This document shows, in pieces, positions 8,298 to 16,687 of a stretch of DNA of 64,000 bases (position 1 is its first letter; every line of letters begins with the position of its first letter). This stretch comes from Oceanospirillales bacterium (lineage in GTDB: Bacteria > Pseudomonadota > Gammaproteobacteria > Pseudomonadales > Endozoicomonadaceae), in NCBI GenBank assembly GCA_004762125.1, contig SIHQ01000024.1, forward strand, positions 1 through 64,000, read 5' to 3'. The translations under genes and the position numbers were made by a program. The notes below the pieces were generated by a model that was not told the DNA's origin, made no database searches, and was given only the letters and a program-made list of their open reading frames with translations.

Positions 8298-9701
8298 ATG
8301 AACCTGACGAACAAGCAATTACTGGAACAGACCGTTAATATCTGGGGCAAACAGAGGGTTGCCCATGAACTTGGTTATAAGCATCACTCTGAAATCAGCA
8401 AGTGGTTCAAGTCAGAAAAAGGCCCAAGCCTGAATGACGAACAGCGTCATCTAATGATGGGCTTGTTACCGGATAAACCTGAACAAAAGTCACAGCCTGA
8501 TTTTAAATTTATTGACCTGTTTGCAGGTATCGGTGGTATTCGCCGAGGTTTTGAAGCCATTGGTGGGGAGTGTGTCTTCACCAGCGAATGGAACAAATAC
8601 GCAGTCCAGACCTATAAAGCTAATTACTACAACGATCCAGACAAGCACACATTCAACTCAGATATCAGGGAAGTGACTTTAAGTGAGTCCCATCCTGAGC
8701 TGGATGAAACGGTTGCAGCTTTTGTGGATCAGTATGTACCTGATCATGATGTATTGCTTGCAGGCTTTCCTTGTCAGCCGTTCTCTCTGGCTGGAGTGTC
8801 CAAGAAAAATGCTTTGGGTCGTGCTCATGGTTTTGAGTGTAAAACCCAGGGAACCCTGTTCTTTGATGTTGCCCGAATTATTGAAGTTAAAAAACCAGCG
8901 GCTTTTGTACTGGAAAATGTTAAGAACCTGAAAAGTCATGACAAGGGTAATACCTTCAAAGTCATTGCCGAGACTCTCGATGAACTGGGGTACTGGGTCG
9001 CTGATATTGAGGATATGACCTCAAAAGACCCAAAGGTGATCGACGGTAAAAACTTTATCCCCCAGCACAGGGAACGGATTGTCCTGGTTGGTTTCAGGAA
9101 AGATTTGAATGTTCATAAGGGCTTTACACTTAAAGATGTTGTTAAAGAGTTCCCTGAACAAAGAATGGCCTTTTCTGATTTGCTGGATGAAGAAGTGGAA
9201 GACAAATACATACTGACTCCTCGCCTCTGGGAATATCTTTACGAATACGCTAAAAAGCATCAGGCAAAAGGTAACGGTTTTGGCTATGGCCTGGTAGACC
9301 CTCTTAAACCTAATGCTGTAGCACGAACACTGTCAGCCCGTTACCACAAGGATGGCTCTGAAATCCTGATTGATCGTGGCTGGAATAAAGAGCTGGGTGA
9401 AGAGAAGTTCTGGGATGAAGAAAACCAGATCAACCGCCCTAGACGATTAACTCCAAGAGAATGCTCAAGACTGATGGGGTTTGAGCAGCCTGAGGAACAT
9501 AAGTTCAGAATTCCGGTATCTGATACCCAAGCATATCGACAGTTTGGTAATTCTGTAGTTGTTCCTGTTTTTGCTGCTGTAGCTCGTTTGATGAAATCTC
9601 GCATTATGGAAGCGAAGAAGAAATCAGAACCACGCAAGAAAAAGGCTGTCGTTACTGAGCCTGTGATTCAGCGACAACTGCTTGAAGCAGAAAGTATATA
9701 A
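8298..9701 (+). CDS. dcm: DNA (cytosine-5) methyltransferase, Dcm/EcoRII type
   Basis: The protein has 467 residues from the ATG at 8298 (E. coli Dcm has 472). An N-terminal HTH-like segment (about 17-42) precedes the catalytic domain, as in EcoRII-type enzymes that can autoregulate. Motif I is DLFAGIGG (73-80), the catalytic Cys159 lies in GFPCQPFS, and ENV is at 206-208; [10 protein letters not shown] and a C-terminal [10 protein letters not shown] complete the set. Long stretches match E. coli Dcm, including the target-recognition area, so it should methylate the inner C of CCWGG. vsr follows 11 bp downstream and the endonuclease gene is convergent beyond it, making a complete modification-repair-restriction set. 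The enzyme protects host DNA from that endonuclease. Confidence 0.95.
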   Translation: MNLTNKQLLEQTVNIWGKQRVAHELGYKHHSEISKWFKSEKGPSLNDEQRHLMMGLLPDKPEQKSQPDFKFIDLFAGIGGIRRGFEAIGGECVFTSEWNKYAVQTYKANYYNDPDKHTFNSDIREVTLSESHPELDETVAAFVDQYVPDHDVLLAGFPCQPFSLAGVSKKNALGRAHGFECKTQGTLFFDVARIIEVKKPAAFVLENVKNLKSHDKGNTFKVIAETLDELGYWVADIEDMTSKDPKVIDGKNFIPQHRERIVLVGFRKDLNVHKGFTLKDVVKEFPEQRMAFSDLLDEEVEDKYILTPRLWEYLYEYAKKHQAKGNGFGYGLVDPLKPNAVARTLSARYHKDGSEILIDRGWNKELGEEKFWDEENQINRPRRLTPRECSRLMGFEQPEEHKFRIPVSDTQAYRQFGNSVVVPVFAAVARLMKSRIMEAKKKSEPRKKKAVVTEPVIQRQLLEAESI

Positions 9702-9712
9702 GTTTCTGCACT

Positions 9713-10183
9713 ATGGATATCGTTAGTCCTAAGACCCGAAGCAGAATGATGTCAGGGATACAGGCTAAAGATACCAAACCAGAACTCATTGTACGCAAAG
9801 CTCTCCACAAGGAGGGCTTCCGCTACAGACTTCATGCCAAAGACCTTCCAGGCAAACCTGATATTGTCCTTCCTAAATACAAAGCTGTTATTTTAATTAA
9901 TGGCTGCTTTTGGCATGGCCATGACTGTCACTTGTTTAAGTGGCCAAGTACTAGGCAAGAGTTCTGGCTGAAGAAGATCACTGGTAATCAGCAGCGCGAC
10001 ATTAAAAACCGGCTGTCCTTAGAAAAAGAAGACTGGAAGAGTTTAGTTGTATGGGAGTGTGCGATCAGAGGAAAGCATCGTCTCCCACTAGAACCACTCA
10101 TCAGTTTGATAAAAAACTGGCTACTTGTGGGAGATTGTTCTGTCGATGTTACCGGTATTTCAGCTAAGCATACAGATCCTTGA
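9713..10183 (+). CDS. vsr: Very-short-patch mismatch repair endonuclease
   Basis: This 156-residue protein is the size of E. coli Vsr. It nicks next to T:G mismatches that arise when 5-methylcytosine in CCWGG deaminates. Visible family features are the N-terminal TRSRMMSGIQAKDT, LPGKPDIVLPKYKAVILINGC with the catalytic Asp, the zinc-site segment CFWHGHDCH, and LVVWECAIRG near the end. It follows dcm by 11 bp in the same orientation, as is usual, and so repairs the mutations dcm causes. Its last 20 bp overlap the end of the convergent EcoRII-type gene. The family and pairing are firm. Confidence 0.95.
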   Translation: MDIVSPKTRSRMMSGIQAKDTKPELIVRKALHKEGFRYRLHAKDLPGKPDIVLPKYKAVILINGCFWHGHDCHLFKWPSTRQEFWLKKITGNQQRDIKNRLSLEKEDWKSLVVWECAIRGKHRLPLEPLISLIKNWLLVGDCSVDVTGISAKHTDP

Positions 10184-11402
10184 GTTCGGCAATAAAAGAT
10201 TCTAAAGTTATTAACTGCTTTTGGACACTTTTTGGATACTTAGAAATATAAGATTCGGGAACAACTAATGTTACTCCCGATGCTTGCATTTCATGGAATT
10301 GATTCTCTGAAACCCCTTCCTGTAGAGTAAATAAATGACAGCAGCCAATCCGATTGGCTTCATTGATTACTTGACGCCAACGATCTTTGCATGTCGTTTT
10401 TACAGCAAGCATTCTTAAGTGTTTTTCCGGGAAACTCGGGTTATGGTAATCTTTTTCAGACGGGAACAAAAAATCAGGTTTTTTCTTCCCTTCGGTAACC
10501 GCTTGAGTAGAGAATTTGTTAAATCCTTCTTCTTTGAAAATTTGTTCGAGATGAAGTTCTAAAGATCTTCCTCCTCTGGACTTCCTTCGATTACTAACAG
10601 AATTTGCTAATTTTATAAAATCCTCAACAGAGGAAAACCCTGAAGATATCTTGGGTAATAAATGAGAATCTTCGATTTGACGAAATAATTTGAATTCAAG
10701 TTCGCGGCGTTTGACTAGACGCTTGTCTGGAGGAAGTTTAATAAGGCTCTTGTCTAAATCAAAAGTATATTGAACAAGCTCAACACCAGTAGGAAAGGTT
10801 TCTTTCCAAAGATCAGGTATTTTTAGATTTCTAATCTTACCCGTGTCGGGCAAAGGAGGTATTCCTCCAGAGAAATCAGTAGATTGGCTAAAGAGATTTT
10901 CACCTGGATATATTCGGCCAACAACTTCCTCCAAAAGCTCTTCTTCTTTAGCATCTTTACATACCCACACTTTTACTAGGGTAGAGTCTTTCTTAGAGCC
11001 TTCCTTTTCAAATGCACATAAAATAAGAGATCCTGTATTGCTTGCATTTTGTAGAGGCGAGTCTGAATCGCCAGATTTCCAGCGGGTGATACGAGCTTCG
11101 TTTCTGTTTTTTTTCTTGTCTTCTTCAGTAAATCTATTGTTGTAATATACAGCTCGTACCTCATGTGCAGGTCTTTGATGAGAATCTACACTTGCCTGAA
11201 AAAATGCATCAGGATTTTTAATTTCTTTCGAATCCAAAGTTGGAAATAGATAAAATACTGTATCGTTGGGAATGTAAAAACCAACCTGATGAGTACCAGT
11301 TGAACCTGTATCATTTCCAGACAGCCTCTTTATGTACCAGTGCCAATTTTCTGAATTGACAGTGTGAAGCCATTCCTGAAGCCCCATTACTTGTACACTC
11401 AT
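10164..11402 (-). CDS. EcoRII-type restriction endonuclease (CCWGG)
   Basis: This 412-residue protein compares with 404 for EcoRII. The first 175 residues fit the N-terminal effector (B3-like) domain. The catalytic C-terminal domain begins about residue 265 with SRGGRSLELHLEQIF and holds the nuclease core: KKPDFLFPS, then LAVKTTCKDRWRQV, then LFTLQEGVSENQF. EcoRII is a type IIE enzyme that needs two copies of its site. The Dcm neighbour gives the matching specificity. It converges on vsr with a 20-bp overlap, so its transcript is antisense to the end of the vsr mRNA. The coding sequence appears intact, so restriction should be active. Confidence 0.93.
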   Translation of the reverse strand: MSVQVMGLQEWLHTVNSENWHWYIKRLSGNDTGSTGTHQVGFYIPNDTVFYLFPTLDSKEIKNPDAFFQASVDSHQRPAHEVRAVYYNNRFTEEDKKKNRNEARITRWKSGDSDSPLQNASNTGSLILCAFEKEGSKKDSTLVKVWVCKDAKEEELLEEVVGRIYPGENLFSQSTDFSGGIPPLPDTGKIRNLKIPDLWKETFPTGVELVQYTFDLDKSLIKLPPDKRLVKRRELEFKLFRQIEDSHLLPKISSGFSSVEDFIKLANSVSNRRKSRGGRSLELHLEQIFKEEGFNKFSTQAVTEGKKKPDFLFPSEKDYHNPSFPEKHLRMLAVKTTCKDRWRQVINEANRIGCCHLFTLQEGVSENQFHEMQASGVTLVVPESYISKYPKSVQKQLITLESFIAELKDLYA

Positions 11403-11462
11403 TACTGAAACCTGTTTAATAAAATATGCAGGTCTATCGTACCACTACACTGTTACACATGC

Positions 11463-12770
11463 TTATATGCAGTACCCCAGTAATTTCCGCTCCCTGTAAG
11501 TGGCTTCTAACCTCTCAATCAACTTAATCTCTTCCACCTGCTTATCTTCATAGTGCAGAGCAATGCTGTTCCAAATAGATAATGATTGAAGCTCCTTCAG
11601 TACTGTTTCAAAGGGTAGGGACTCTCTTGCACAGGCAGACAGGAAGTTACCAAGGAGAAGCTGATAGTTCTTACCTGAGAAGGACGTAGGCTTCTTGTAG
11701 TACCGCTTGTAGTGCAGGTTATCCTTGTAGGAGGACTCAGGGTACTTGAACACAACATCATCCTGCAGGATGGACCAGATAGGTTCCAGGTAGTTGCGGT
11801 TATACAGGAGCTTGAAGGACTTCAGGCCATACTGCCAGAGTGAGTGAATATGTTTAATAACATCGGAGTAGGTGTTCATTTTAACCCCGATTTCTCCGGT
11901 CTTTGTATCACAACTTCCCAGAGCGAACTGTTGAATCACTGAGTGGTGGAAGCGGGTTTCAATGCGGAACACTTCCCGTTCAGGATCATAACCGAAAGTA
12001 TCCTCATCCAGCTGAGTGCTTGCTTGCCATTTGTGTTCCATGTAATCGAATTTGTCGATTTTTCTGGCTTGAATAGTTTTGTTGTAAACGGCCATCTGAA
12101 CCGCATTGGCACAACCAAAGGAGTAAGACTGTCCTCGGTCATAAATGCAGGATATTTCAGATAGGTTGAACTCGACTCTATCCATGGCATTGAATTGGGT
12201 TCGTTTCTTCGATTTACAGCGCATTTTGTCTGAGAAATCATGGTCAGGAGCCCAACCTTGAACATCAACGGCAAGGTGAATAGCAGGGTAGTAAGCTTCA
12301 GGGCTGACCAGTATCCGTTTTGCCAGCCTCATCAGGTACTTGTCTACCTGCTTGGGATCTCGGTTATCGAGGAACCAGGGTGAACATTCTATTTTCAGGT
12401 GTGAAGCAGGGCTTTCTGATTTGGCATGGAATTGTTTGAACAGCAGGATCAGCCCAAGGTGGTTGTTCTGAAGGCGGTATTGGTAGCCAGAGCATTTGGC
12501 ACTTTTACCAATGATCCAGTCTTGCCCCAATAGCTGGTGAGTTCGCAAGTTCAGGGTGATGGACTCTTCGATATCGGTCTGCAAGTCCAGATCCATAGCC
12601 CCTCTGAACAACTGTCGGAAGGTATCTATGTAGGTTCCGACAATTTGAAAATCATCCTGGTGAAGGTCAGCCACCTTGCCATAGCGAGGATGCTGGAAAA
12701 TTAACCCCTTGTCATTGGCTACCAACTCAGTCTGGTCTTGATTCCATTCATAGCGATCCATCGATTTCAT
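11463..12770 (-). CDS. Filamentous-phage (inovirus) replication initiation protein
   Basis: The start is the ATG at 12770 with AAGGAG 6 nt upstream, giving 435 residues. The protein resembles replication genes of inoviruses in Pseudomonas, Xanthomonas and Vibrio. Recognisable parts are KIECSPWFLDNRDPKQVDKY, AIHLAVDVQGW, RVEFNLSEIS, and YNKTIQARKIDKFDYMEHKW. The second half has VFRIETRFHHSVIQQF. These are features of rolling-circle initiators that nick the origin through Tyr. A Zot-like gene precedes it on the same strand, the usual phage pairing. No coat protein genes are visible, so this is a remnant or a satellite. Confidence 0.82.
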   Translation of the reverse strand: MKSMDRYEWNQDQTELVANDKGLIFQHPRYGKVADLHQDDFQIVGTYIDTFRQLFRGAMDLDLQTDIEESITLNLRTHQLLGQDWIIGKSAKCSGYQYRLQNNHLGLILLFKQFHAKSESPASHLKIECSPWFLDNRDPKQVDKYLMRLAKRILVSPEAYYPAIHLAVDVQGWAPDHDFSDKMRCKSKKRTQFNAMDRVEFNLSEISCIYDRGQSYSFGCANAVQMAVYNKTIQARKIDKFDYMEHKWQASTQLDEDTFGYDPEREVFRIETRFHHSVIQQFALGSCDTKTGEIGVKMNTYSDVIKHIHSLWQYGLKSFKLLYNRNYLEPIWSILQDDVVFKYPESSYKDNLHYKRYYKKPTSFSGKNYQLLLGNFLSACARESLPFETVLKELQSLSIWNSIALHYEDKQVEEIKLIERLEATYRERKLLGYCI

Positions 12771-12884
12771 ATCCATCTCCTTGTTAGACGACAACTCTCT
12801 TGAGTGTGTTTATTTTCTGACGTGCTACAGGGACGTCTGCCTGTGCGGTTTGCCGCTACGCTTGGCAATCCCGCCCAGGTCTGG

Positions 12885-13931
12885 TCATTGGCCGTCCTGC
12901 TTTTTGTAATGCTTGAGTTCTCTTCTTTGTTGGGTTGTGCCACTTCGTTGGAAACGTTTGTCCGATAGGGTTTCATCGAAGTACCCGTTCTTCACGGTTG
13001 AATGACAAAGGTAATCAGGTACATCCATTCGAGTGATGCGTTGGGAGTAGCAAATGCAGATCTCATTTTTCGATCCCTTATTCCAGAGCACACAGTTTTG
13101 AGGTTTAGGAAAGCTTCTCGGTCGGGTCAGCTGGTCATAAACCGGAGCGGTATGTTTAAGCCCTACCAGCCTTGGGATGCGCTCTTGTATGTAGTCATCG
13201 AGAGAGAGCGGTTGACGGTCTCTGCCTGTGGATAACACAGTGGGTAACAAGGATTCGCTTTCCTCTATATACGGTTTTGTGGATATATCTGTGTCCTTAC
13301 GGAGAGTAGAAACACCGAGAAATACAGCGCCAATGATGGTTATCAACAGCATGGGGATAAGAAGCAGGGATTTTGGCAGTTTGAGCTTGTGCGTATGCTC
13401 GTAGGCTGAAAAATAGACACCGAAGTATTTCTTCGGCTTGCTGGTCACACTTTTTTGAGCATCCTGTTTACAAAAGTGATCATCGGGATCGACGCACTTA
13501 TCCCAGAGATAGCAGGTGACTTTGGAACCACTCCAGAAGTTGAAGTAATGGGTGTGATGCCCAGCCAGACGGCGAATATGGATATCCAGAAAATTCGGGT
13601 GCTGGGTAATGAGAATGACATCAAAACTATCATGACGGTGACGCTCAAATTTAGCCGCATAAACAGGTACCTTGTCCTTGCCAGATCGAACAGGAAAAAA
13701 CTCTTGCGCCTCATCGACCACCAGAACCGAATAACCTTCGATCTCATACCATCGACGGGGATCGTCAAAGTGCCGCCAGTGCAGATTCAAGTGTTCGAAA
13801 TCCTTGAAGGTGAGTTCTACCCCTTCAGGACAGGTTTTCTGAATAGCCGCCACTACGAATCGTTTTTGAGCATGGATAGGTTGAATAGTCGCGTTGAGAA
13901 TCGATCTCTCAGCTTTGGTCAGTGAGGGCAA
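12885..13931 (-). CDS. Zot-like filamentous-phage assembly ATPase, 5'-truncated
   Basis: The segment has 348 residues from a TTG. The Walker B motif (SVLVVDEAQEFF, 68-79) and the following ITQHPNFLDIHIRRLAGHH are typical of Zot/gpI, as are the single membrane helix (about 189-208) and a Cys-containing C-terminal tail. Full-length Zot proteins start with a Walker A loop (GxPGxGKT) about 60 residues earlier. Here it is missing, and the frame runs back only to a stop at 14012 through sequence that belongs to the oppositely oriented integrase. The gene has therefore lost its 5' end at a junction near 13.93 kb. It cannot bind ATP normally and is probably dead. Confidence 0.8.
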   Translation of the reverse strand: MPSLTKAERSILNATIQPIHAQKRFVVAAIQKTCPEGVELTFKDFEHLNLHWRHFDDPRRWYEIEGYSVLVVDEAQEFFPVRSGKDKVPVYAAKFERHRHDSFDVILITQHPNFLDIHIRRLAGHHTHYFNFWSGSKVTCYLWDKCVDPDDHFCKQDAQKSVTSKPKKYFGVYFSAYEHTHKLKLPKSLLLIPMLLITIIGAVFLGVSTLRKDTDISTKPYIEESESLLPTVLSTGRDRQPLSLDDYIQERIPRLVGLKHTAPVYDQLTRPRSFPKPQNCVLWNKGSKNEICICYSQRITRMDVPDYLCHSTVKNGYFDETLSDKRFQRSGTTQQRRELKHYKKQDGQ

Positions 13932-13970
13932 ATAGATGTCGTAAAAGAACGCCTGAAAGGTTTTGCAGAC

Positions 13971-14900
13971 GTGATGAAAAACCCTATAGCAAGAAGTATG
14001 ACTATCGGGCTATATAATCAATATAAGCTGATAAGAAGGTCTGGCTTAGAGGGGAAATCTCTTGCTAATAAAACCCTGAATAATCATCTTGGCTACCTGA
14101 GAGCCATGTACAACAGTCTGATCCGCAGCAAAGATATTAAGTACCGTAATCCTCTTGAGGAAGCAGAGATGATTAGGGTTCAACAGTCGGAGCTGGGCTA
14201 TCTGACGCATCATCAGATCAAACTCTTACTCAATGATATTGATACCCGCTGTAGAAACCTCCACATTAAACTGATCGTCAGGCTGTGCTTGAGTACGGGT
14301 GCTCGTTGGGGAGAAGTTGAAAGCCGAAAGCTCTATCACTTCAAAGATAACCGTGTTGAATACTCCAACACAAAAGGGAAGCGTACTCGCACAATTCCTG
14401 TTGAACCAGAGCTGTTCAATCAAGTTTGTACTCACCTGGAACAGCATAAGACATTCAGCAGCTCTATTGGCGCATTTCGAAGGGCTCTGAAAAGAACAGG
14501 TATAGAGTTACCTAAAGGGCAGGCAAGTCATGTATTGCGTCATAGTTTTGCTAGTCACTTTATGATGAATGGCGGCAATATTATTGTGCTTCAAAAAGTT
14601 CTGGGACATGCATCGATTACTATGACAATGAGATATGCGAAATTTGATCTGAGTCATTTGAAGGAAGCAAAGCAGCTGAATCCATTGAGTAATTTAAATT
14701 CAGAACGCCCCCTTCACGAAGCGGACAGTAAACCAGAGACCAAACCATTTGGACACTTTGTGGACACTTTGTTTAAAGAGTTTCTTGAAAGTAAGAAAAA
14801 AGCCTTGCAAATCAATGATCTACAAGGCTTTCAAGTGGTGGAGGCGGGGGGAATTGAACCCCCGTCCGTCGATTCTCTGCCCTCGGCTCTACATGCTTAG
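13971..14900 (+). CDS. Tyrosine recombinase facing ssrA, 5'-truncated
   Basis: The ORF encodes about 309 residues from a GTG (ATG 3 nt later). Close relatives (K139/P2-like phage integrases of about 390 residues) align from their NPIA segment onward, so the first 90-100 residues are missing. The frame extends upstream only to a TGA at 13923, adding residues ending ERLKGFADV. Catalytic parts remain: STGARWGE, HVLRHSFASHF, and LGHASITMTMRYAKF with the Tyr. The last 22 codons read antisense through the tmRNA 3' end (VEAGGIEPP) and replace the native tail. It may have lost function through loss of its N-terminal domain. It faces ssrA and probably inserted this island. Confidence 0.82.
   Translation: MMKNPIARSMTIGLYNQYKLIRRSGLEGKSLANKTLNNHLGYLRAMYNSLIRSKDIKYRNPLEEAEMIRVQQSELGYLTHHQIKLLLNDIDTRCRNLHIKLIVRLCLSTGARWGEVESRKLYHFKDNRVEYSNTKGKRTRTIPVEPELFNQVCTHLEQHKTFSSSIGAFRRALKRTGIELPKGQASHVLRHSFASHFMMNGGNIIVLQKVLGHASITMTMRYAKFDLSHLKEAKQLNPLSNLNSERPLHEADSKPETKPFGHFVDTLFKEFLESKKKALQINDLQGFQVVEAGGIEPPSVDSLPSALHA
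14748..14770. repeat. TTTGGACAC/GTGGACAC direct repeats near the right island end
   Basis: Two TGGACACTTT units 10-11 bp apart lie within the 3' end of the integrase gene, about 65 bp inside the att site. They match the pair at 3783-3806, consistent with integrase arm sites at both ends. Confidence 0.4.
14799..14831 (-). terminator. Terminator of the tmRNA gene, supplied by the island
   Basis: AAAGCCTTG pairs with CAAGGCTTT (9 bp), followed on the reverse strand by TTTTTTCTT. It is 5 bp beyond the tmRNA 3' end and inside the integrase gene. The element therefore carried a replacement terminator for ssrA. Confidence 0.75.
14836..14861. repeat. Right attachment site: 26-bp repeat within the tmRNA 3' end
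   Basis: Identical to 3654-3679. On the reverse strand it spells the acceptor end and T-arm region of tmRNA with the encoded CCA, a common target for tyrosine integrases. tmRNA stays intact after insertion. Confidence 0.9.
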
Positions 14901-15220
14901 ATCCGCCTTTAATTTAACCTGACAACGACCCAGCGGTCGGGGTTCTGTCAGGCGGTCCCGTTAAGTTTTAGCTAGTCGGCCACAGGCACACCGAACCTCG
15001 CGAGTCTACTTACGATGACAGTCTAAATAACCAACCAGTAAACGAGTCGGACAGACTGGAAGCTACGTAGTTTTAAGTACGATTAAGCAGCGAGAGCTGC
15101 AGCTTCAAAGTTGCTTTCATTGGCAACTAGAAGGTTTGTAGCGTTTTGATTAACGAGAACCGCTACGTCCTCGGCATGCACCTAAGGTTTCGATACCGTC
15201 GTCGAATCCAAAACGCCCCC
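14836..15220 (-). ncRNA. ssrA: Transfer-messenger RNA (tmRNA)
   Basis: This 385-nt gene reads leftwards. It begins GGGGGCGUUUUGGAUUCGAC and ends with a T-arm, acceptor strand and encoded CCA. With SmpB the RNA frees stalled ribosomes and tags their products. The tag reading frame lies at about 15096-15137: GCC AAU GAA AGC AAC UUU ..., then UAA, which gives the tag ANESNFEAAALAA with the usual LAA end. That tag is longer and different from the E. coli ANDENYALAA. A sigma-70 promoter lies just upstream. The 3' end is the insertion target for the neighbouring islands. Confidence 0.96.
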
Positions 15221-15246
15221 GGCTCAAAACTTCAGTGAGTCTTCTA

Positions 15247-15275
15247 TTTATAGAGCACTCAGCGGGCTCAAGCAA
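15247..15275 (-). promoter_or_regulatory. Sigma-70 promoter of ssrA
   Basis: TTGCTT and TATAAA are separated by 17 bp on the reverse strand, about 27 bp before the mature tmRNA 5' end. Transcription would start a few bases upstream of the mature end, which RNase P then forms. Confidence 0.75.
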
Positions 15276-15341
15276 TCTTCTCAATCTCCCGCACGCCTAA
15301 CGGCTTCAGCCTGTGAGCGATAATAATCGAGAAATATAGGG

Positions 15342-16178
15342 TTATTTACAGACGGGAAGTTTCTTCAATAAATAGGGCCATGATTCTGCCCAGTAACTTG
15401 AATGGCTAGCTCTTTCGACGGTCCTGATCTGGATGCATTTCGTTTGGGCCAATCGTTGCTGATAATTTCGGGCGACATCCAGAGGAACAACTCTGTCCTT
15501 AGTACCGACGAAATGTATCTGAGGCAGTTTTATTAATTCAGTTTTGTGATCGACAGGGCTGAGCGCTTCAGGCATGGGAGAAACTTGATGAAGGCTGTTT
15601 GTGTAATCTGGTACAAGGTTGCCAGCAACAGTTCGAACAGAGATAACATCCTTTCGATTGGCTGCAATGAGAAGAGCCATTGTGGCTCCACCGGAATAAC
15701 CCACGAGTTCCAATTTTTCATAGTTATTACGATTTTTGAGCGATGTCACCGCTGTGTTTAAAGCCAACAGAGAATCCTGGCTGTAGCGGCTGAAGGTCCA
15801 ACTGTTTCTGGAGCAGTTTTCACCCATTATAAACTGGCAAGGTCTGGCCAGGTAGGCAATATCTGTTTTTGAGTCCTGAAGCATTAAGCGATGAATCAGA
15901 CGATTGCGTGGAGTGGGGTCGGTTGAAACAACGCCCTTCCTTAGCCAGGCTCGGCCATCCCCTTCTATATAGATTCTGAGGGTATTTGATGATTTAAGAG
16001 GAGGGGAGAGTGACCAGATTGGGTAAGAGGGTGTATCGATAACATGGTTCTGGAGCGATCTGTTTAAAATCAACTGCTTGGTATCAGTATTGTCTTGATG
16101 ACCTGATTGGCAACCGGATAAGCAAAATATAAGAGCAATAAGCGTAATCAGGCGAGTGGAAAGTGCTATTGGAGCCAT
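15342..16178 (-). CDS. Alpha/beta-hydrolase-like lipoprotein
   Basis: From the ATG at 16178 the protein has 278 residues. It begins with a lipoprotein signal (APIALSTRLITLIALIFCLSGC) whose lipobox is LSGC, so it should be anchored to a membrane through Cys23. In-frame ATGs at 16190, 16202 and 16229 and a longer form from 16304 are alternatives. The alpha/beta-hydrolase nucleophile elbow is GYSGG, in ELVGYSGGATMALL. A late Asp (GTKDRVVPL) and His (ERASHSSYW) complete the triad. RIYIEGDGRAW near the N-terminus is the oxyanion strand. The substrate is unknown; esterase or lipase is likely. It lies between ssrA and the tRNA cluster and appears to be transcribed alone. Confidence 0.8.
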   Translation of the reverse strand: MAPIALSTRLITLIALIFCLSGCQSGHQDNTDTKQLILNRSLQNHVIDTPSYPIWSLSPPLKSSNTLRIYIEGDGRAWLRKGVVSTDPTPRNRLIHRLMLQDSKTDIAYLARPCQFIMGENCSRNSWTFSRYSQDSLLALNTAVTSLKNRNNYEKLELVGYSGGATMALLIAANRKDVISVRTVAGNLVPDYTNSLHQVSPMPEALSPVDHKTELIKLPQIHFVGTKDRVVPLDVARNYQQRLAQTKCIQIRTVERASHSSYWAESWPYLLKKLPVCK

Positions 16179-16373
16179 TGTTCCTAACATTGTCCCTAAC
16201 ATACCTATTCCATGATTTTTCTGGAGCATGAATTCAGCATAAGGCAATTGACTCTTTCGAACAAATCTTGCCGTTTTCCCCTGGTTCGAATCACATTGAG
16301 CCATTCAGTGTCCGTATCTATATCGTCAGGTACGGTATTTTCCGTAAAAGGGCAAAAATCTTGGATAAGGACA

Positions 16374-16402
16374 TTGACTAGATAAAGTGAAATCTCTATA
16401 GT
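16374..16402 (+). promoter_or_regulatory. Promoter of the tRNA cluster
   Basis: TTGACT and TATAGT are 17 bp apart, followed by a GC-rich discriminator (TCGCTCCC). It ends 19 bp before the first tRNA. The GC-rich discriminator is typical of stringently controlled stable-RNA promoters. Confidence 0.75.
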
Positions 16403-16421
16403 TCGCTCCCGTTGTGACAGC

Positions 16422-16498
16422 GCACTGGTAGCTCAGCTGGATAGAGTACTCGGCTACGAACCGAGCGGTCGAAGGTTCGAATCCTTCCCAGTGCACCA
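16422..16498 (+). tRNA. tRNA-Arg (anticodon ACG)
   Basis: A 77-nt cloverleaf with acceptor stem GCACTGG/CCAGTGC, anticodon loop CTACGAA and encoded CCA. The A of ACG is expected to become inosine and read CGU, CGC and CGA. First of three identical copies. Confidence 0.97.
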
Positions 16499-16535
16499 CT
16501 TACAACACTGAAAAAATGCATCTAATGCAGTTTGT

Positions 16536-16612
16536 GCACTGGTAGCTCAGCTGGATAGAGTACTCGGCTACGAACCGAGCGGTCGAAGGTTCGAATCCTT
16601 CCCAGTGCACCA
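16536..16612 (+). tRNA. tRNA-Arg (anticodon ACG), second copy
   Basis: Identical in sequence to the copy at 16422, with encoded CCA and a 37-bp spacer between them. Confidence 0.97.
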
Positions 16613-16687
16613 TATTTTAAAACTGACAAAATGATTTGAGTAGGGTTTGATCTTTACGACAAATGTTGTTAGTTTTCTGTTTGAAAC

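Noticed and set aside
12795..12884. Possible inovirus replication origin (GCGG-CAAA-CCGC hairpin) between the Zot and replication genes
   Set aside because: The stem is only four base pairs and no known nick site was recognised, so it is not supported as a feature.
13926..14009. Extension of the Zot reading frame upstream of the TTG at 13931
   Set aside because: This stretch codes for the integrase on the other strand and contains no Walker A motif, so the extension is coincidental.
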